Shown here piece after piece: positions 23,897 to 32,714 of a DNA stretch of 64,000 bases; within the stretch, counting starts at the first letter, position 1, and the number at the start of each line of letters is the position of its first letter. The position numbers and the translations under genes are program-made. A model generated the notes under the pieces. The model ran no database searches. It saw only the letters and a list, made by a program, of their open reading frames with translations, and was not told the origin of the DNA. The DNA is taken from the NCBI GenBank assembly GCA_934491515.1, contig CAKSTF010000001.1, positions 151,172-215,171 of the forward strand. The letters are read 5' to 3'. The stretch comes from an uncultured Eubacteriales bacterium (lineage in GTDB: Bacteria > Bacillota > Clostridia > Oscillospirales > Acutalibacteraceae).

Positions 23897-25645
23897 TTAA
23901 AAAACAGAGAATTGGCTGTTGTAGAGGTTTTCGTAAAAGCCGTGTTTTTTAAGGAGTTCTTCGTGGGTTCCCTGCTCTATAATTTTGCCGTCGCGCATTA
24001 CAAGTATTACGGAAGCGTCCCTTACGGTTGAAAGGCGGTGCGCCACGATAAAACTTGTGCGCCCTTTCATCAGGTTTTCAAACGCGCGCTGAACAAGCAG
24101 TTCGGTGCGGGTGTCTATGCTGGAGGTTGCCTCGTCAAGGATAAGCATGGGCGGAACGCATAACATTACTCTTGCTATGCACAAAAGCTGCTTCTGCCCC
24201 TGGCTTAAACTACCCTCGTAAAGGGGAGTGTCCAGCCCCTGCGGCAGGCGTTTTATGAATTCGTAACAATGCGCCGCTTTTGCTGCCGCGATTATCTCTT
24301 CATCCGACGCATCCGGCTTGCCGAAAGCGATGTTTTCTCTTACAGTGCCGCTTTTTATCCACGTTTCCTGAAGCACCATACCGAAATTTTTGCGCAGCGA
24401 CCTGCGCGTAACCTCTTTTATGGGCACGCCGTCCGCCGAAATGGTGCCGCTGTCGGTATCGTAAAACCGCATAAGCAGATTTATAAGGGTGGTCTTGCCG
24501 CAGCCCGTGGGTCCTACTATCGCCACGCGCTGACCCGGACGCACGGTAAGGTTAAGGTCTTCTATAAGCGGACGCGACTTATCGTAAGAAAAGCAAACGT
24601 CTTTAAGTTCCAGCCTTCCCGAACAAACGCCCAGTTCTTTTTGCGGGTCGGGGGTTTCCTCCGGTTCGTTTAAAAGTTCAAAAACGCGGGTTGCGCACGC
24701 AAGTGCGTTTTGCAGTTCGGTTATAACGGAACTTATATCGTTAAAGGGTTTCATATACTGGTTGGCGTAGGCAAGCATTACCGCAAGTCCGCCCACGGTA
24801 AGGCTGCCGCCGGGTATTAAAAGTACGCCGCAAAGCGCCACGCCGGCATAGATTATATTGTTTACAAATCTTGTGGAGGGGTTGGTAAGGCTGCTGTAAA
24901 ACACCGCTTTTTTGCCACATTCGGTAAGTTCGCCGTTCACCTTTTGAAAACGCGCGGCGGCGGTTTTCTGATAACCGAAAGCGCGCACGGTTTTTTGACC
25001 GCTTATCATTTCATCGGTAAGTCCCGTTTGCCTGCCGCGTATTTCGCTTTGCTTTATAAAAAGATTGAATGACCTGCCCGATATAAATTTTGCCACAAAG
25101 AAACTAAGCGGAGTAAGCGCCACCACCAAAAGCGACACCGCCGCATTTTTTGAAAACATAAACACAAGCGTTACGGCAATGGTAACAACACCCGAAAACA
25201 ACTGCGTAAACCCAAGCAGCAGCCCGTCCGATAAAACGTCGGTGTCGGTTATAACACGGCTTACCGTGTCGCCCGTGCTTCTTGTATCAAGGAACGAAAG
25301 GGGCAGTTTTTGTATGCGGCGTATCGCGCGGGAGCGTATTTCCTGCACAACGCGGTAGGTCACCCGGTTGTTTATAAGGGTCATCAAAAATGTTGCCGCG
25401 CCCGAAACGGCGATTATCACCGCCGCGCGAATAAGCAGACGGGTAACTTCCCCGAAGTTCACATTGCCCTTTGCGATTATGTTATCTATCGCGTTGCCGA
25501 AAACTATCGGCACATAAAGCTGCAGTATAACGGACGCCGCCGCCAGCACGAAACTGAGCACCAGCAAACCTTTATGCGCGCCGATTATCGGCATAAGATT
25601 CTTTATCGCCGCGCGGTTCTTTTTAAGCGACTTGTTTATGCTCAT
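23897..25645 (-). CDS. ABC exporter subunit, catalytically complete Walker B (heterodimer partner)
   Basis: 582 residues from the ATG overlapping the stop of the partner gene (ATGA); longer in-frame starts lie inside that gene. Six membrane helices (about 30-320) precede the nucleotide-binding domain: Walker A GPTGCGKTT (about 380), signature LSQGQKQL (about 480, a non-canonical SQGQ form), Walker B MLILDEATSSID with catalytic Glu, and H-loop VAHRLS. In heterodimeric exporters of the LmrCD/BmrCD/TM287-288 type, this is the subunit with the good Glu and altered signature. Substrate unknown; drugs, lipids or peptides are all possible. Confidence 0.92.
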   Translation of the reverse strand: MSINKSLKKNRAAIKNLMPIIGAHKGLLVLSFVLAAASVILQLYVPIVFGNAIDNIIAKGNVNFGEVTRLLIRAAVIIAVSGAATFLMTLINNRVTYRVVQEIRSRAIRRIQKLPLSFLDTRSTGDTVSRVITDTDVLSDGLLLGFTQLFSGVVTIAVTLVFMFSKNAAVSLLVVALTPLSFFVAKFISGRSFNLFIKQSEIRGRQTGLTDEMISGQKTVRAFGYQKTAAARFQKVNGELTECGKKAVFYSSLTNPSTRFVNNIIYAGVALCGVLLIPGGSLTVGGLAVMLAYANQYMKPFNDISSVITELQNALACATRVFELLNEPEETPDPQKELGVCSGRLELKDVCFSYDKSRPLIEDLNLTVRPGQRVAIVGPTGCGKTTLINLLMRFYDTDSGTISADGVPIKEVTRRSLRKNFGMVLQETWIKSGTVRENIAFGKPDASDEEIIAAAKAAHCYEFIKRLPQGLDTPLYEGSLSQGQKQLLCIARVMLCVPPMLILDEATSSIDTRTELLVQRAFENLMKGRTSFIVAHRLSTVRDASVILVMRDGKIIEQGTHEELLKKHGFYENLYNSQFSVF

Positions 25646-27378
25646 ATTCCGTTCACCCCGTTTTCCGTTTCTTTTTCGCTTTTGTTCTGGGAGGAATATA
25701 TCTCGTGGTAGACTTCGCAACTTTGAAGCAGTTGTTCGTGCGTGCCTATTCCTACCGCCCTGCCGTTATCAAGCACTATTATTTTATCTGCGCCGCGCAC
25801 GCTTGATATGCGCTGCGAAACCGTAAACACGATAACGCCTTTAAGTTCGCCTATTACTTTACGAAGTCTTGCGTCGGTGGCAAAGTCAAGCGCGCTTGAA
25901 CTGTCGTCAAGAATAAGCACGGGCGATTTCTTTAAAAGGGCGCGCGCTATGGTAAGGCGCTGCTTCTGACCGCCCGAAAGATTTTTACCGTTTTGTTCTA
26001 TCACAAAGTCAAGCCCTTCGGACTTGGATTTTATAACGTCTTCGGCCTGCGCTGCCGCTACGGCGGCGGAAAGGTCGGCATCGCTCGCATTGCTGTTTCC
26101 GAAAAGCAGATTTTCGCGTATTGTACCTTTAAAGATTGCCGCTTTCTGCTCTACCACGGCAACCGCCGCGCAAAGTTGTTCGCTTGTGTACTCCTTTACG
26201 TTTTTGCCGAAAAGGCGAACCGTGCCGGAAGTTGCGTCATAAAAACGGGGAATAAGATTTATAAGCGTGGTCTTGCCGCTGCCGGTGCCGCCTATAACGC
26301 CTATTTTTTCGCCGCCGTTTACCGCAAAGGAGATGTCGGAAAGGCTCTCGCCGCCGGCACCGCTGTAGGTAAAGGAAACGTTTTTAAATTCCACAACCGG
26401 CGCGCCGCTTTCGGGCACGGCTTCACTTTCCGGATATTCCATATCGGGCCTTGTATCAAGCACTGCCGCCGCGCGCTTGGCGCACGCTGCGGATTTGTTA
26501 AGCGTTATAATAAGGGAGGCAAGTTTTATAAGTTCCACGATTATCTGGAGCATATAGTTGTAAAGCGCCACTACCTGCCCCTGGGTAAGGGTTCCGAGGT
26601 TTACCCTTACCGCCGCCTTTTTTATTAAAAATACGGTGGCGATGTTTATAAAAACATATGTAAGGGGATTCAAAACGGCGGAAATTCTGCCTACGAACAA
26701 ATTAAGTTTTGTAAGGGCACGGTTTTCGCGGTCGTATTCGTTTACCGCCTCGTCCTCGCGGCAGAAAGCGCGCACCACGCGAACGCCGGTAAGATTTTCT
26801 CTTGTAAGGGCGGTAACGCGGTCAAGTTTGCCCTGAACGTTGCCGAAAAGCGGTATGCTTATCTGCATAATAAAGAAAACTATCGCAAAAAGAACCGGCA
26901 CCGTAACCGCAAACACGGCGGCGCAGCGCAGGTCGATGGTAAATGCCATAACGGTAGCGCCCAGCACGATAAACGGGCTGCGCAGCAGAAGCCGCAGCCC
27001 CAAATTAAGTCCGTTCTGCATTTGGTTTACGTCGTTTGAAATTCTTGTTATAAGCGTATCTCCGCCTATTGTGTCAAGCTGCGAAAAGGAAAGGGACTGT
27101 ATGCGCGAAAACATTGCGTTTCTTACGTCGCCCGCAAAACCCACGCTTGCCTTGGCGGCAAAATACTGAGCCACAATACTGCAGGAAAATCCCACAGCCG
27201 CCATAAGAATCAGCGCCGCAAAGTAAAGATAAACACCCCTGCCGCCTGTGCCGGTGTCTATCATTTTTGCAACCGCCACGGGTACCAACAGGTCAAACAC
27301 CGCCTCTAAAAGTTTAAAGGCGGGGGCCAAAATGCTTTCCTTTTTGTAGTTTTTAAGATATTTTGCTAAACTTTTCAC
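25642..27378 (-). CDS. ABC exporter subunit with degenerate Walker B (heterodimer partner)
   Basis: 578 residues, GTG start after AAGGAAAG. A six-helix membrane domain precedes Walker A GGTGSGKTT (about 363), signature LSGGQKQRL (about 469) and Walker B LILDDSSSALD, where the catalytic Glu is replaced by Asp. This pairs with the partner's altered signature to make one degenerate ATP site, the hallmark of asymmetric heterodimeric exporters. It overlaps the partner gene by four bases, and sits 45 bases after a capsule-control phosphatase gene. Confidence 0.92.
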   Translation of the reverse strand: MKSLAKYLKNYKKESILAPAFKLLEAVFDLLVPVAVAKMIDTGTGGRGVYLYFAALILMAAVGFSCSIVAQYFAAKASVGFAGDVRNAMFSRIQSLSFSQLDTIGGDTLITRISNDVNQMQNGLNLGLRLLLRSPFIVLGATVMAFTIDLRCAAVFAVTVPVLFAIVFFIMQISIPLFGNVQGKLDRVTALTRENLTGVRVVRAFCREDEAVNEYDRENRALTKLNLFVGRISAVLNPLTYVFINIATVFLIKKAAVRVNLGTLTQGQVVALYNYMLQIIVELIKLASLIITLNKSAACAKRAAAVLDTRPDMEYPESEAVPESGAPVVEFKNVSFTYSGAGGESLSDISFAVNGGEKIGVIGGTGSGKTTLINLIPRFYDATSGTVRLFGKNVKEYTSEQLCAAVAVVEQKAAIFKGTIRENLLFGNSNASDADLSAAVAAAQAEDVIKSKSEGLDFVIEQNGKNLSGGQKQRLTIARALLKKSPVLILDDSSSALDFATDARLRKVIGELKGVIVFTVSQRISSVRGADKIIVLDNGRAVGIGTHEQLLQSCEVYHEIYSSQNKSEKETENGVNGI

Positions 27379-27423
27379 TTTTTTCTTTCCTTTGTGACGT
27401 GCGGTTTATAACCGCAAACGGAA

Positions 27424-28152
27424 TTATTGTGCCCCTGTTATTTTATCTGTTTCTTCCGCCAATTTTTGCGAATTAAGCAGCAGTCTTGTTGCGGCGTGCC
27501 TGCCGAAACGGGATTCTATTTCCGCCAGCGCCTGTTTTATCTGCGGCGGGCGACCGGATACCGAATGGCAGTCCGAAGCGATAAGGTGCGCCGTTCCTTT
27601 TTTAATAAGTTTATGCGCCGCACGGCGGTAAACACCGCCCAAAACCGACCCCGCGTTTACCTGAATAAGAAAACCGCCGCGTTCAGCCGTTTTAAGCAGT
27701 TTTTTGTATCCTTTGTGGTCCTTGTATCTTTCGGTGTGCGCGATAATCGGAACAAGGCCGTAACGTTCTTTTATTTTAAGCAGGTCGTCGCATATCTGAT
27801 CGTCAAAAGCGACTCCGCCGAACTCTATTAAAATATACGGCGTGCCGCGCAGCGCCAGCCGCGATATATCCTCTGCCGAGCCGATACCGTAAAAATACAG
27901 CACCTCGCAGCCTAAAATTACGCGCGGCAGATCCTTGCCTGCCGCTGCCGCCTTTAAAAGCCGGAGGGCGTTTTCCGCCGCCGATATGTGCTCGTCCATA
28001 TCGTTTTCGTAAGGGCTGAAATGAGGCGTTACCGCAACGTGGGTAATCCCCTGTTTTTTCTCCTCCTCCAAAAGGGCAAGCGATTCTTCCAAAGTTTGCG
28101 CGCCGTCGTCAACGGCGGGCAGTATGTGCGTGTGTATGTCTATAAATTCCAA
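27424..28152 (-). CDS. CpsB/YwqE-type tyrosine-protein phosphatase (PHP family)
   Basis: 242 residues, TTG start after AGGAAGGGTAGG. IDIHTHILPAVDDGAQ has the first metal-binding His-x-His, VTPHFSPYEND, GCEVLY, IAHTERY and ASDCHSV complete the PHP metal site. This family dephosphorylates the CpsD-type kinase encoded upstream and so tunes capsule or exopolysaccharide length. It forms the third member of the Wzz-CpsD-CpsB set, though 171 bases with a hairpin separate it from the kinase gene. Confidence 0.93.
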   Translation of the reverse strand: MEFIDIHTHILPAVDDGAQTLEESLALLEEEKKQGITHVAVTPHFSPYENDMDEHISAAENALRLLKAAAAGKDLPRVILGCEVLYFYGIGSAEDISRLALRGTPYILIEFGGVAFDDQICDDLLKIKERYGLVPIIAHTERYKDHKGYKKLLKTAERGGFLIQVNAGSVLGGVYRRAAHKLIKKGTAHLIASDCHSVSGRPPQIKQALAEIESRFGRHAATRLLLNSQKLAEETDKITGAQ

Positions 28153-28221
28153 AACCTACCCTTCCTCTCCAAAAACATTTTTCGGCTTTGCGCCGCGCCA
28201 AACGGGCGTGCCGATAAAAGT

Positions 28222-28250
28222 CCGCCGCGAAAAATCCCTTTCCGCGGCGG
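28222..28250 (-). repeat. Hairpin between cpsD-like and cpsB-like genes
   Basis: CCGCCGCG and CGCGGCGG form a GC-rich stem with a 13-base loop; there is no clear T-run, so it may attenuate or protect the transcript rather than end it. Confidence 0.45.
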
Positions 28251-28323
28251 TTCGTTTATTTTATTTCCGACCGCGGGGCGGACGCGGTACGCAAAAGCCG
28301 AAACGCCTGCGTGCCGGGCACCG

Positions 28324-29067
28324 TCATACCTGATTCTTCGGCGCCGAATATGAATATTTGTATCTGTAACCGTATTTTTTGTAACGGTTGTATTTATACT
28401 TTGATCCGCGGCTGTTTGTTCCGTTTATTATAACGCCCAGAATGTTAATGTTTGCAAACTTTGCCGCAGCCACTGCGCGCTCATACGATTCGGTCGTGGT
28501 GTGGTTTTCGCGTATAACGAACACAAGGCCGCCTGTTTCGGCGCCCACGATAAGCGCATCCGAAACTATGTTTACGGGCGGAGTATCTATAATAATGTGG
28601 TCATACTCCTCCCTTGCGGTATCAAGCAGTTCGCGGAATGCCGCGCTGCCTAAAAGTTCCGAAGGGTTAGGCGGCACCTGACCTGTCGTAAGCACGTCAA
28701 GGCAGGGGGTAACGCTTTTTACCGCGTCCTTAAAACCGGTTATGCCGGCAAGAACGTTGGTAAGCCCTTTATCGTTATTTATTTTAAGTTTTTTGTGCAC
28801 CGAGCAGCGGCGAAGGTCTGCGTCGATAATCAGCGTTTTTTCGCCCAGCTGCGAAAATGCGATAGCAACGTTTACCGAAGTGGTGGACTTGCCGTCGCCC
28901 ATATCGGAGGAAGTGACCGCCACGGTCTTGCTTTTGGAAGCCGCCTGCAAAAATGTAAGATTCGTTCTTATGGTCTTATATGCCTCGACTACCGCAAAGG
29001 GGACGCGCTTTGTTTGTATTTTACCCTCAGACGCGGAAGAAGCATTAACTGTATGTGTTTCGTTCAT
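28324..29067 (-). CDS. CpsD/CapB-family tyrosine kinase
   Basis: 247 residues, site AAGGAG. The P-loop is VTSSDMGDGKSTTSVN (Lys60), Walker A' LIIDADLRR near 90 and IIIDTPPVN near 150, the BY-kinase pattern. The C-terminus is a tyrosine cluster (YKYNRYKKYGYRYKYSYS), the autophosphorylation site whose state controls polymerisation with the Wzz partner. The partner gene ends three bases upstream. No glycosyltransferases follow, so the polymer genes must lie elsewhere. Confidence 0.94.
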   Translation of the reverse strand: MNETHTVNASSASEGKIQTKRVPFAVVEAYKTIRTNLTFLQAASKSKTVAVTSSDMGDGKSTTSVNVAIAFSQLGEKTLIIDADLRRCSVHKKLKINNDKGLTNVLAGITGFKDAVKSVTPCLDVLTTGQVPPNPSELLGSAAFRELLDTAREEYDHIIIDTPPVNIVSDALIVGAETGGLVFVIRENHTTTESYERAVAAAKFANINILGVIINGTNSRGSKYKYNRYKKYGYRYKYSYSAPKNQV

Positions 29068-29070
29068 TGC

Positions 29071-29799
29071 TTATTTCTCCTTCTTTCTGAGTGTGTAGCC
29101 GCTGGTGTCCGCCGTGTCAAAATCAGGTATGGAGCCGAGCACCGGCACATCATACTGCGATACAAAATCTTCTTCGCTGCGGATGACCCTGTTGGTGGTT
29201 TCGGCAAAGATAAACACTATATAAACTGCCGCCGCTGCCGCAAGTCCGACAAGCGCGGTTGTGGCAAAGGTGCGCGGATAGGTAAGTTTTGCACCCACTG
29301 CCGGCGCCGCCACCGTTGCGTTTGAGTTGGGGATAACCCCTGCAATATAATTACACGCAGTATTTACAAAAGCGTTGGCTATATTTATTGCTTCTTTCGG
29401 GTCGCTGTTCTGGAAAGAAACATCCACAAACAGCGTGGTTTCACTTCTTCTTTTGATAGAAGCCATACCCATAAGCTGATTGTAGGTGTACTTATCGCCG
29501 AGTGCCTTTGCCGTTTCGCGGTATACGCCCGGGGTGGCAAGTATGTCCGCGACGGTATCCACAAGGTTTAAAGAAGCCTGAATATCGGTTGAAGTTACGC
29601 TTTTTTTAACGCTTGATTCATCGTCGCTTATAATAGCGCCGTTTGTAACCATTACCGAAGCCGTCGCCCTGTATTTAGGGGTTGCTATAAACTCGCAATA
29701 GGCAAACGCGGCGCCTGCGGCAACCGCAAAGCACAGTACAATTACAAGCAGTCTTCTGTAAAAAATCCTGAAAAGAAACACAAGATTCAAATTTTCCAT
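29071..29799 (-). CDS. Wzz/CpsC-type chain-length determinant (kinase activator)
   Basis: 242 residues from an ATG preceded by GGAAGTG; a longer version adds an unlikely basic stretch. Two membrane helices (about 12-33 and 187-206) flank an extracytoplasmic region with ATPKYRATASVMVTNG, the Wzz domain signature. A short cytoplasmic tail follows (TTNRVIRSEEDFVSQYDVPVLGSIPDF), typical of CpsC/YwqC adapters that switch on the CpsD kinase. Confidence 0.93.
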   Translation of the reverse strand: MENLNLVFLFRIFYRRLLVIVLCFAVAAGAAFAYCEFIATPKYRATASVMVTNGAIISDDESSVKKSVTSTDIQASLNLVDTVADILATPGVYRETAKALGDKYTYNQLMGMASIKRRSETTLFVDVSFQNSDPKEAINIANAFVNTACNYIAGVIPNSNATVAAPAVGAKLTYPRTFATTALVGLAAAAAVYIVFIFAETTNRVIRSEEDFVSQYDVPVLGSIPDFDTADTSGYTLRKKEK

Positions 29800-29895
29800 T
29801 ACAACACTTCCGCTTTTTTTAAATTTCGCCTTTAGAAAATTTCGCCTTAACAGAGCAGACAATCCAATCTTTTTCCGATTGTTTTGTCCGCGGAT

Positions 29896-30726
29896 TTAAA
29901 AACTTCTGCCGGCACCGCCGCCCCCGAAACTGCCGCCTCCGCCGGAAAATCCGCCGAAACCGCCGCCCGAATGACCGCCGAAGCCGCCAAATCCGCCTGA
30001 GTGACCGCCGAAACCGCCGAAGCCGCCGCCTCCGCGCGGAGGGAAGAAGAGAAACAATATTCCCCTTCTTTTGGCTATAAGTCCCACGACCGATACGATT
30101 ACGATAAGCACGATCCAGCTTACAAGCACGGTAACGGGTTTTACCTCGTCCTCCGCGCTGTTTTCCGCTGTTTCATCTATCGGCACATAGCCGTCCTCGG
30201 GGTTCTTGCCGTATTCTATATAAATTTCGTTCACAACCGCGCCGTACACAGCCTTGATACCGCCCGAAAAATCGTTTTTCTTTAAAAGCGGTATGGCGTA
30301 TTCGTCAAGCAAACGGCCGGTCTTGCTGTCGGGCAGGGCGCCCTCAAGCCCGTAACCTACCGAAATATATATCTTCCTGTCGGAAACGGAGAGAAGTATC
30401 AGCACGCCGTTATCGCTGTCGTCCGTGCCCACACCCCATTTTCTGCCGAGTTCCAGCGCATACTCCGATATATCGGCACCGTTTAAAGATTTTACGGTTA
30501 CCGCCACCGCCTGCGCCGTGGTGCTTTGCTGCAGGTTTACTCCGCGTTCGTATATCTCGTCCTCATCGGAGGAGGAGATAACGTTCCCGAAATCGTTAAC
30601 GAAAAATCTTTCCGTAGGGTCGGGATACTTTTGCGCCGCAAAACACGCCTGCGGCAGCGCAAACACAACCGCCGCGGCAAATATACCGCAAACAGTCGCG
30701 CGGCATATTTTTAAAAATTTCCTCAT
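29896..30726 (-). CDS. TPM-domain membrane protein with glycine-rich tail
   Basis: 276 residues. A signal peptide (about 1-30, VVFALPQACFA) is followed by a TPM domain (about 40-165: FVNDFGNVISSSDEDEI, NGVLILLSVSDRKIYISVGYGLEG), one membrane helix (about 205-225) and a tail of GGFGG and GGHSGG repeats ending GGGGAGRSF. TPM proteins are linked to photosystem repair phosphatases in plants; in bacteria they commonly pair with LemA, as here, three bases away. The function is unsettled. Confidence 0.88.
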   Translation of the reverse strand: MRKFLKICRATVCGIFAAAVVFALPQACFAAQKYPDPTERFFVNDFGNVISSSDEDEIYERGVNLQQSTTAQAVAVTVKSLNGADISEYALELGRKWGVGTDDSDNGVLILLSVSDRKIYISVGYGLEGALPDSKTGRLLDEYAIPLLKKNDFSGGIKAVYGAVVNEIYIEYGKNPEDGYVPIDETAENSAEDEVKPVTVLVSWIVLIVIVSVVGLIAKRRGILFLFFPPRGGGGFGGFGGHSGGFGGFGGHSGGGFGGFSGGGGSFGGGGAGRSF

Positions 30727-30729
30727 ACT

Positions 30730-31299
30730 TTAAAACTTTACTTCGGGTACGGAGTCGCTGCCTGCCGTCGCTTCAAAATAATCCGCTTTTTCAAAGCCGC
30801 ACATACCGGCTATAATACTTGCCGGAAAACGGCGTATTGCGGTGTTGTATTCCTTAACCGTTTCGTTATAGTCTTTCCTCGCGGTGGAAATGCGGCTTTC
30901 GCTGCCGGAAAGCTCATCCATAAGCGCCGTGTACTGCTTATCCGCCTTTAAGTCGGGATATGCCTCGGTTACGGCGTTTACCCAAACCGATATTGCGCTG
31001 TCAAGCTGTTCGGCCGCCTTTTGCTGTTCCGAAACAGACGACGCCTTGCCCACCGCGGCGCGTGCCTCGGTTACGGCGGTGTAGGTGGATTTTTCGTAAT
31101 CGCTGTATCCCTTTACCGTGTTTACAAAGTTAGGGATAAGATCCGCCCTGCGCTGGATATAGGTTGCGATAACAGCCTGCTTTTCGTTTACTTCCTCTTC
31201 GCGTGCAACAAGTTTGTTGCGTGTGCCTATGCCGAAGCCGAATATTATTCCGATAACGGCAATTATTACAATTGCAATGATAAGACCTTTCTTTTTCAT
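30730..31299 (-). CDS. LemA family protein
   Basis: 189 residues, site AAAGGTGATA. One N-terminal membrane helix (IIAIVIIAVIGIIFGFGIGTRN) precedes a long helical domain with the family motif YIQRRADLIPNFVNTVKGY and a C-terminal AIRRFPASIIAGMCGFEKADYFEA. LemA proteins usually sit next to TPM or M48 protease genes; role unknown, probably in envelope stress or stability. Confidence 0.93.
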   Translation of the reverse strand: MKKKGLIIAIVIIAVIGIIFGFGIGTRNKLVAREEEVNEKQAVIATYIQRRADLIPNFVNTVKGYSDYEKSTYTAVTEARAAVGKASSVSEQQKAAEQLDSAISVWVNAVTEAYPDLKADKQYTALMDELSGSESRISTARKDYNETVKEYNTAIRRFPASIIAGMCGFEKADYFEATAGSDSVPEVKF

Positions 31300-31388
31300 A
31301 AGAACATATCACCTTTCAAACGGTGCCGACCGCATTTGCGGCACGCACCGATTATTTTGGACAAAGCAACCGGTCACAGCGGTTCCGA

Positions 31389-32564
31389 TTATTTTGTCTG
31401 AAGTTCCTTTACAAATTCGCCTATTCTGCGGATACCTTCTTTAATGTGCTCGGTATTATAGCAGTAGGAAACCCTTATGTGCCCCTCGCCGCTGTCACCG
31501 AAAGCGGTGCCCGGAACTACCGCAACGTGCTTTTCAAGCAGCACCCTTGTGCAGAATTCTTCCGATGTAAGACCCGTGGACTTTATGGACGGGAACACAT
31601 AGAACGCGCCGCCCGGTTCGCGGCAGGTAAGACCTACGGCGTTAAAGCCGTCCACCGCTATTTTGCGGCGGCGGTCGTATTCCGCAACCATTTCCTCTAC
31701 CTGTTCGTCACAGGTGCGAAGCGCCGTAAGCGCCGCATACTGCGACATTGTAGGCGCGCACATAATTGCATATTGATGTATCTTGTTTATAATATCCATT
31801 ACAGGTGCGGGCGCGCAGGCATAACCCATACGCCAGCCCGTCATGGAAAACGCCTTTGAAAAACCGTTTACAAGAACGGTGCGTTCGTGCATACCGTCAA
31901 TCGCAGCAATGCTTGCGTGTTTTGCGCCGTAGGTCAGTTCGCCGTATATCTCGTCGCTTACCACCATTATATCGGTGTCGCGCAGAACATCGGCTATCTT
32001 TTCAAGATCCGCTTTGTTCATAACCGCGCCCGTGGGGTTGCAGGGGTACGGCAATATAAGCAGTTTTGTTTTTTCGGTTATGGCGTTTTTAAGCGCCTGC
32101 GGAGTAAGTTTGAAATCCTCTTCCGCTTTTGTTTCTATTATAACCGGAACGCCGCCGGCAAGACGGGTTATCGGCTCGTAACAAACGTAACTCGGCTGAG
32201 GGATTATAACTTCGTCGCCCGGTTTTACCAGCGCGCGGACAGCCATATCTATCGCTTCGCTGCCGCCTACCGATACAAGTATCTCGGTTTCGGGGTCATA
32301 TTTCGCGGCGTATTTCCTGTCAACATATTTTGAAATCTCAACACGCAGTTCTTCAAGGCCGCGGTTGGAGGTATACTTTGTTTTGCCCGCTTTAAGCGAT
32401 TCTATTCCCGCCTCGCGTACCTGAAGCGGAGTGGGAAAATCGGGTTCGCCCACGGAAAGCGATATAACTTCGTCCATAGTCGCGGCAATATCGAAATACT
32501 TTCTTATGCCGGACGGTTTTATGTCTGCGGCAGTGGGGTTTAACACCTTTTCGTAATCTATCAT
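31389..32564 (-). CDS. Class I/II PLP-dependent aminotransferase
   Basis: 391 residues. The ATG with GGGAG eight bases upstream is used rather than a GTG two codons earlier that is too close to that site. Family landmarks: LSVGEPDFPTPLQV, TSNRGLEELR, GGSEAIDMAVRAL, YPCNPTGAVMN (substrate-binding Asn), VSDEIYGELTYG and the PLP-lysine in NGFSKAFSMTGWRMGYA. The group includes aspartate, aromatic and MalY/PatA-like enzymes; the substrate cannot be set from sequence alone. It is monocistronic, divergent from mnmE. Confidence 0.92.
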   Translation of the reverse strand: MIDYEKVLNPTAADIKPSGIRKYFDIAATMDEVISLSVGEPDFPTPLQVREAGIESLKAGKTKYTSNRGLEELRVEISKYVDRKYAAKYDPETEILVSVGGSEAIDMAVRALVKPGDEVIIPQPSYVCYEPITRLAGGVPVIIETKAEEDFKLTPQALKNAITEKTKLLILPYPCNPTGAVMNKADLEKIADVLRDTDIMVVSDEIYGELTYGAKHASIAAIDGMHERTVLVNGFSKAFSMTGWRMGYACAPAPVMDIINKIHQYAIMCAPTMSQYAALTALRTCDEQVEEMVAEYDRRRKIAVDGFNAVGLTCREPGGAFYVFPSIKSTGLTSEEFCTRVLLEKHVAVVPGTAFGDSGEGHIRVSYCYNTEHIKEGIRRIGEFVKELQTK

Positions 32565-32650
32565 ATACACTGCTCCCTTATATAAAATGTCATCTTATAT
32601 GATATCAAAAACAACCGCCTGTGTCAATCGTATTTTAGGGCTGCGGCGTG

Positions 32651-32679
32651 TTGAAAAAAAGCGAAAGACGTGGTATAAT
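32651..32679 (+). promoter_or_regulatory. Promoter of the mnmE-mnmG-rsmG operon
   Basis: TTGAAA (32651-32656), 17-base spacer, TATAAT (32674-32679). Confidence 0.75.
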
Positions 32680-32714
32680 AATTTGTTGTACCATATAAAA
32701 AGGAGAGGTTCTCT

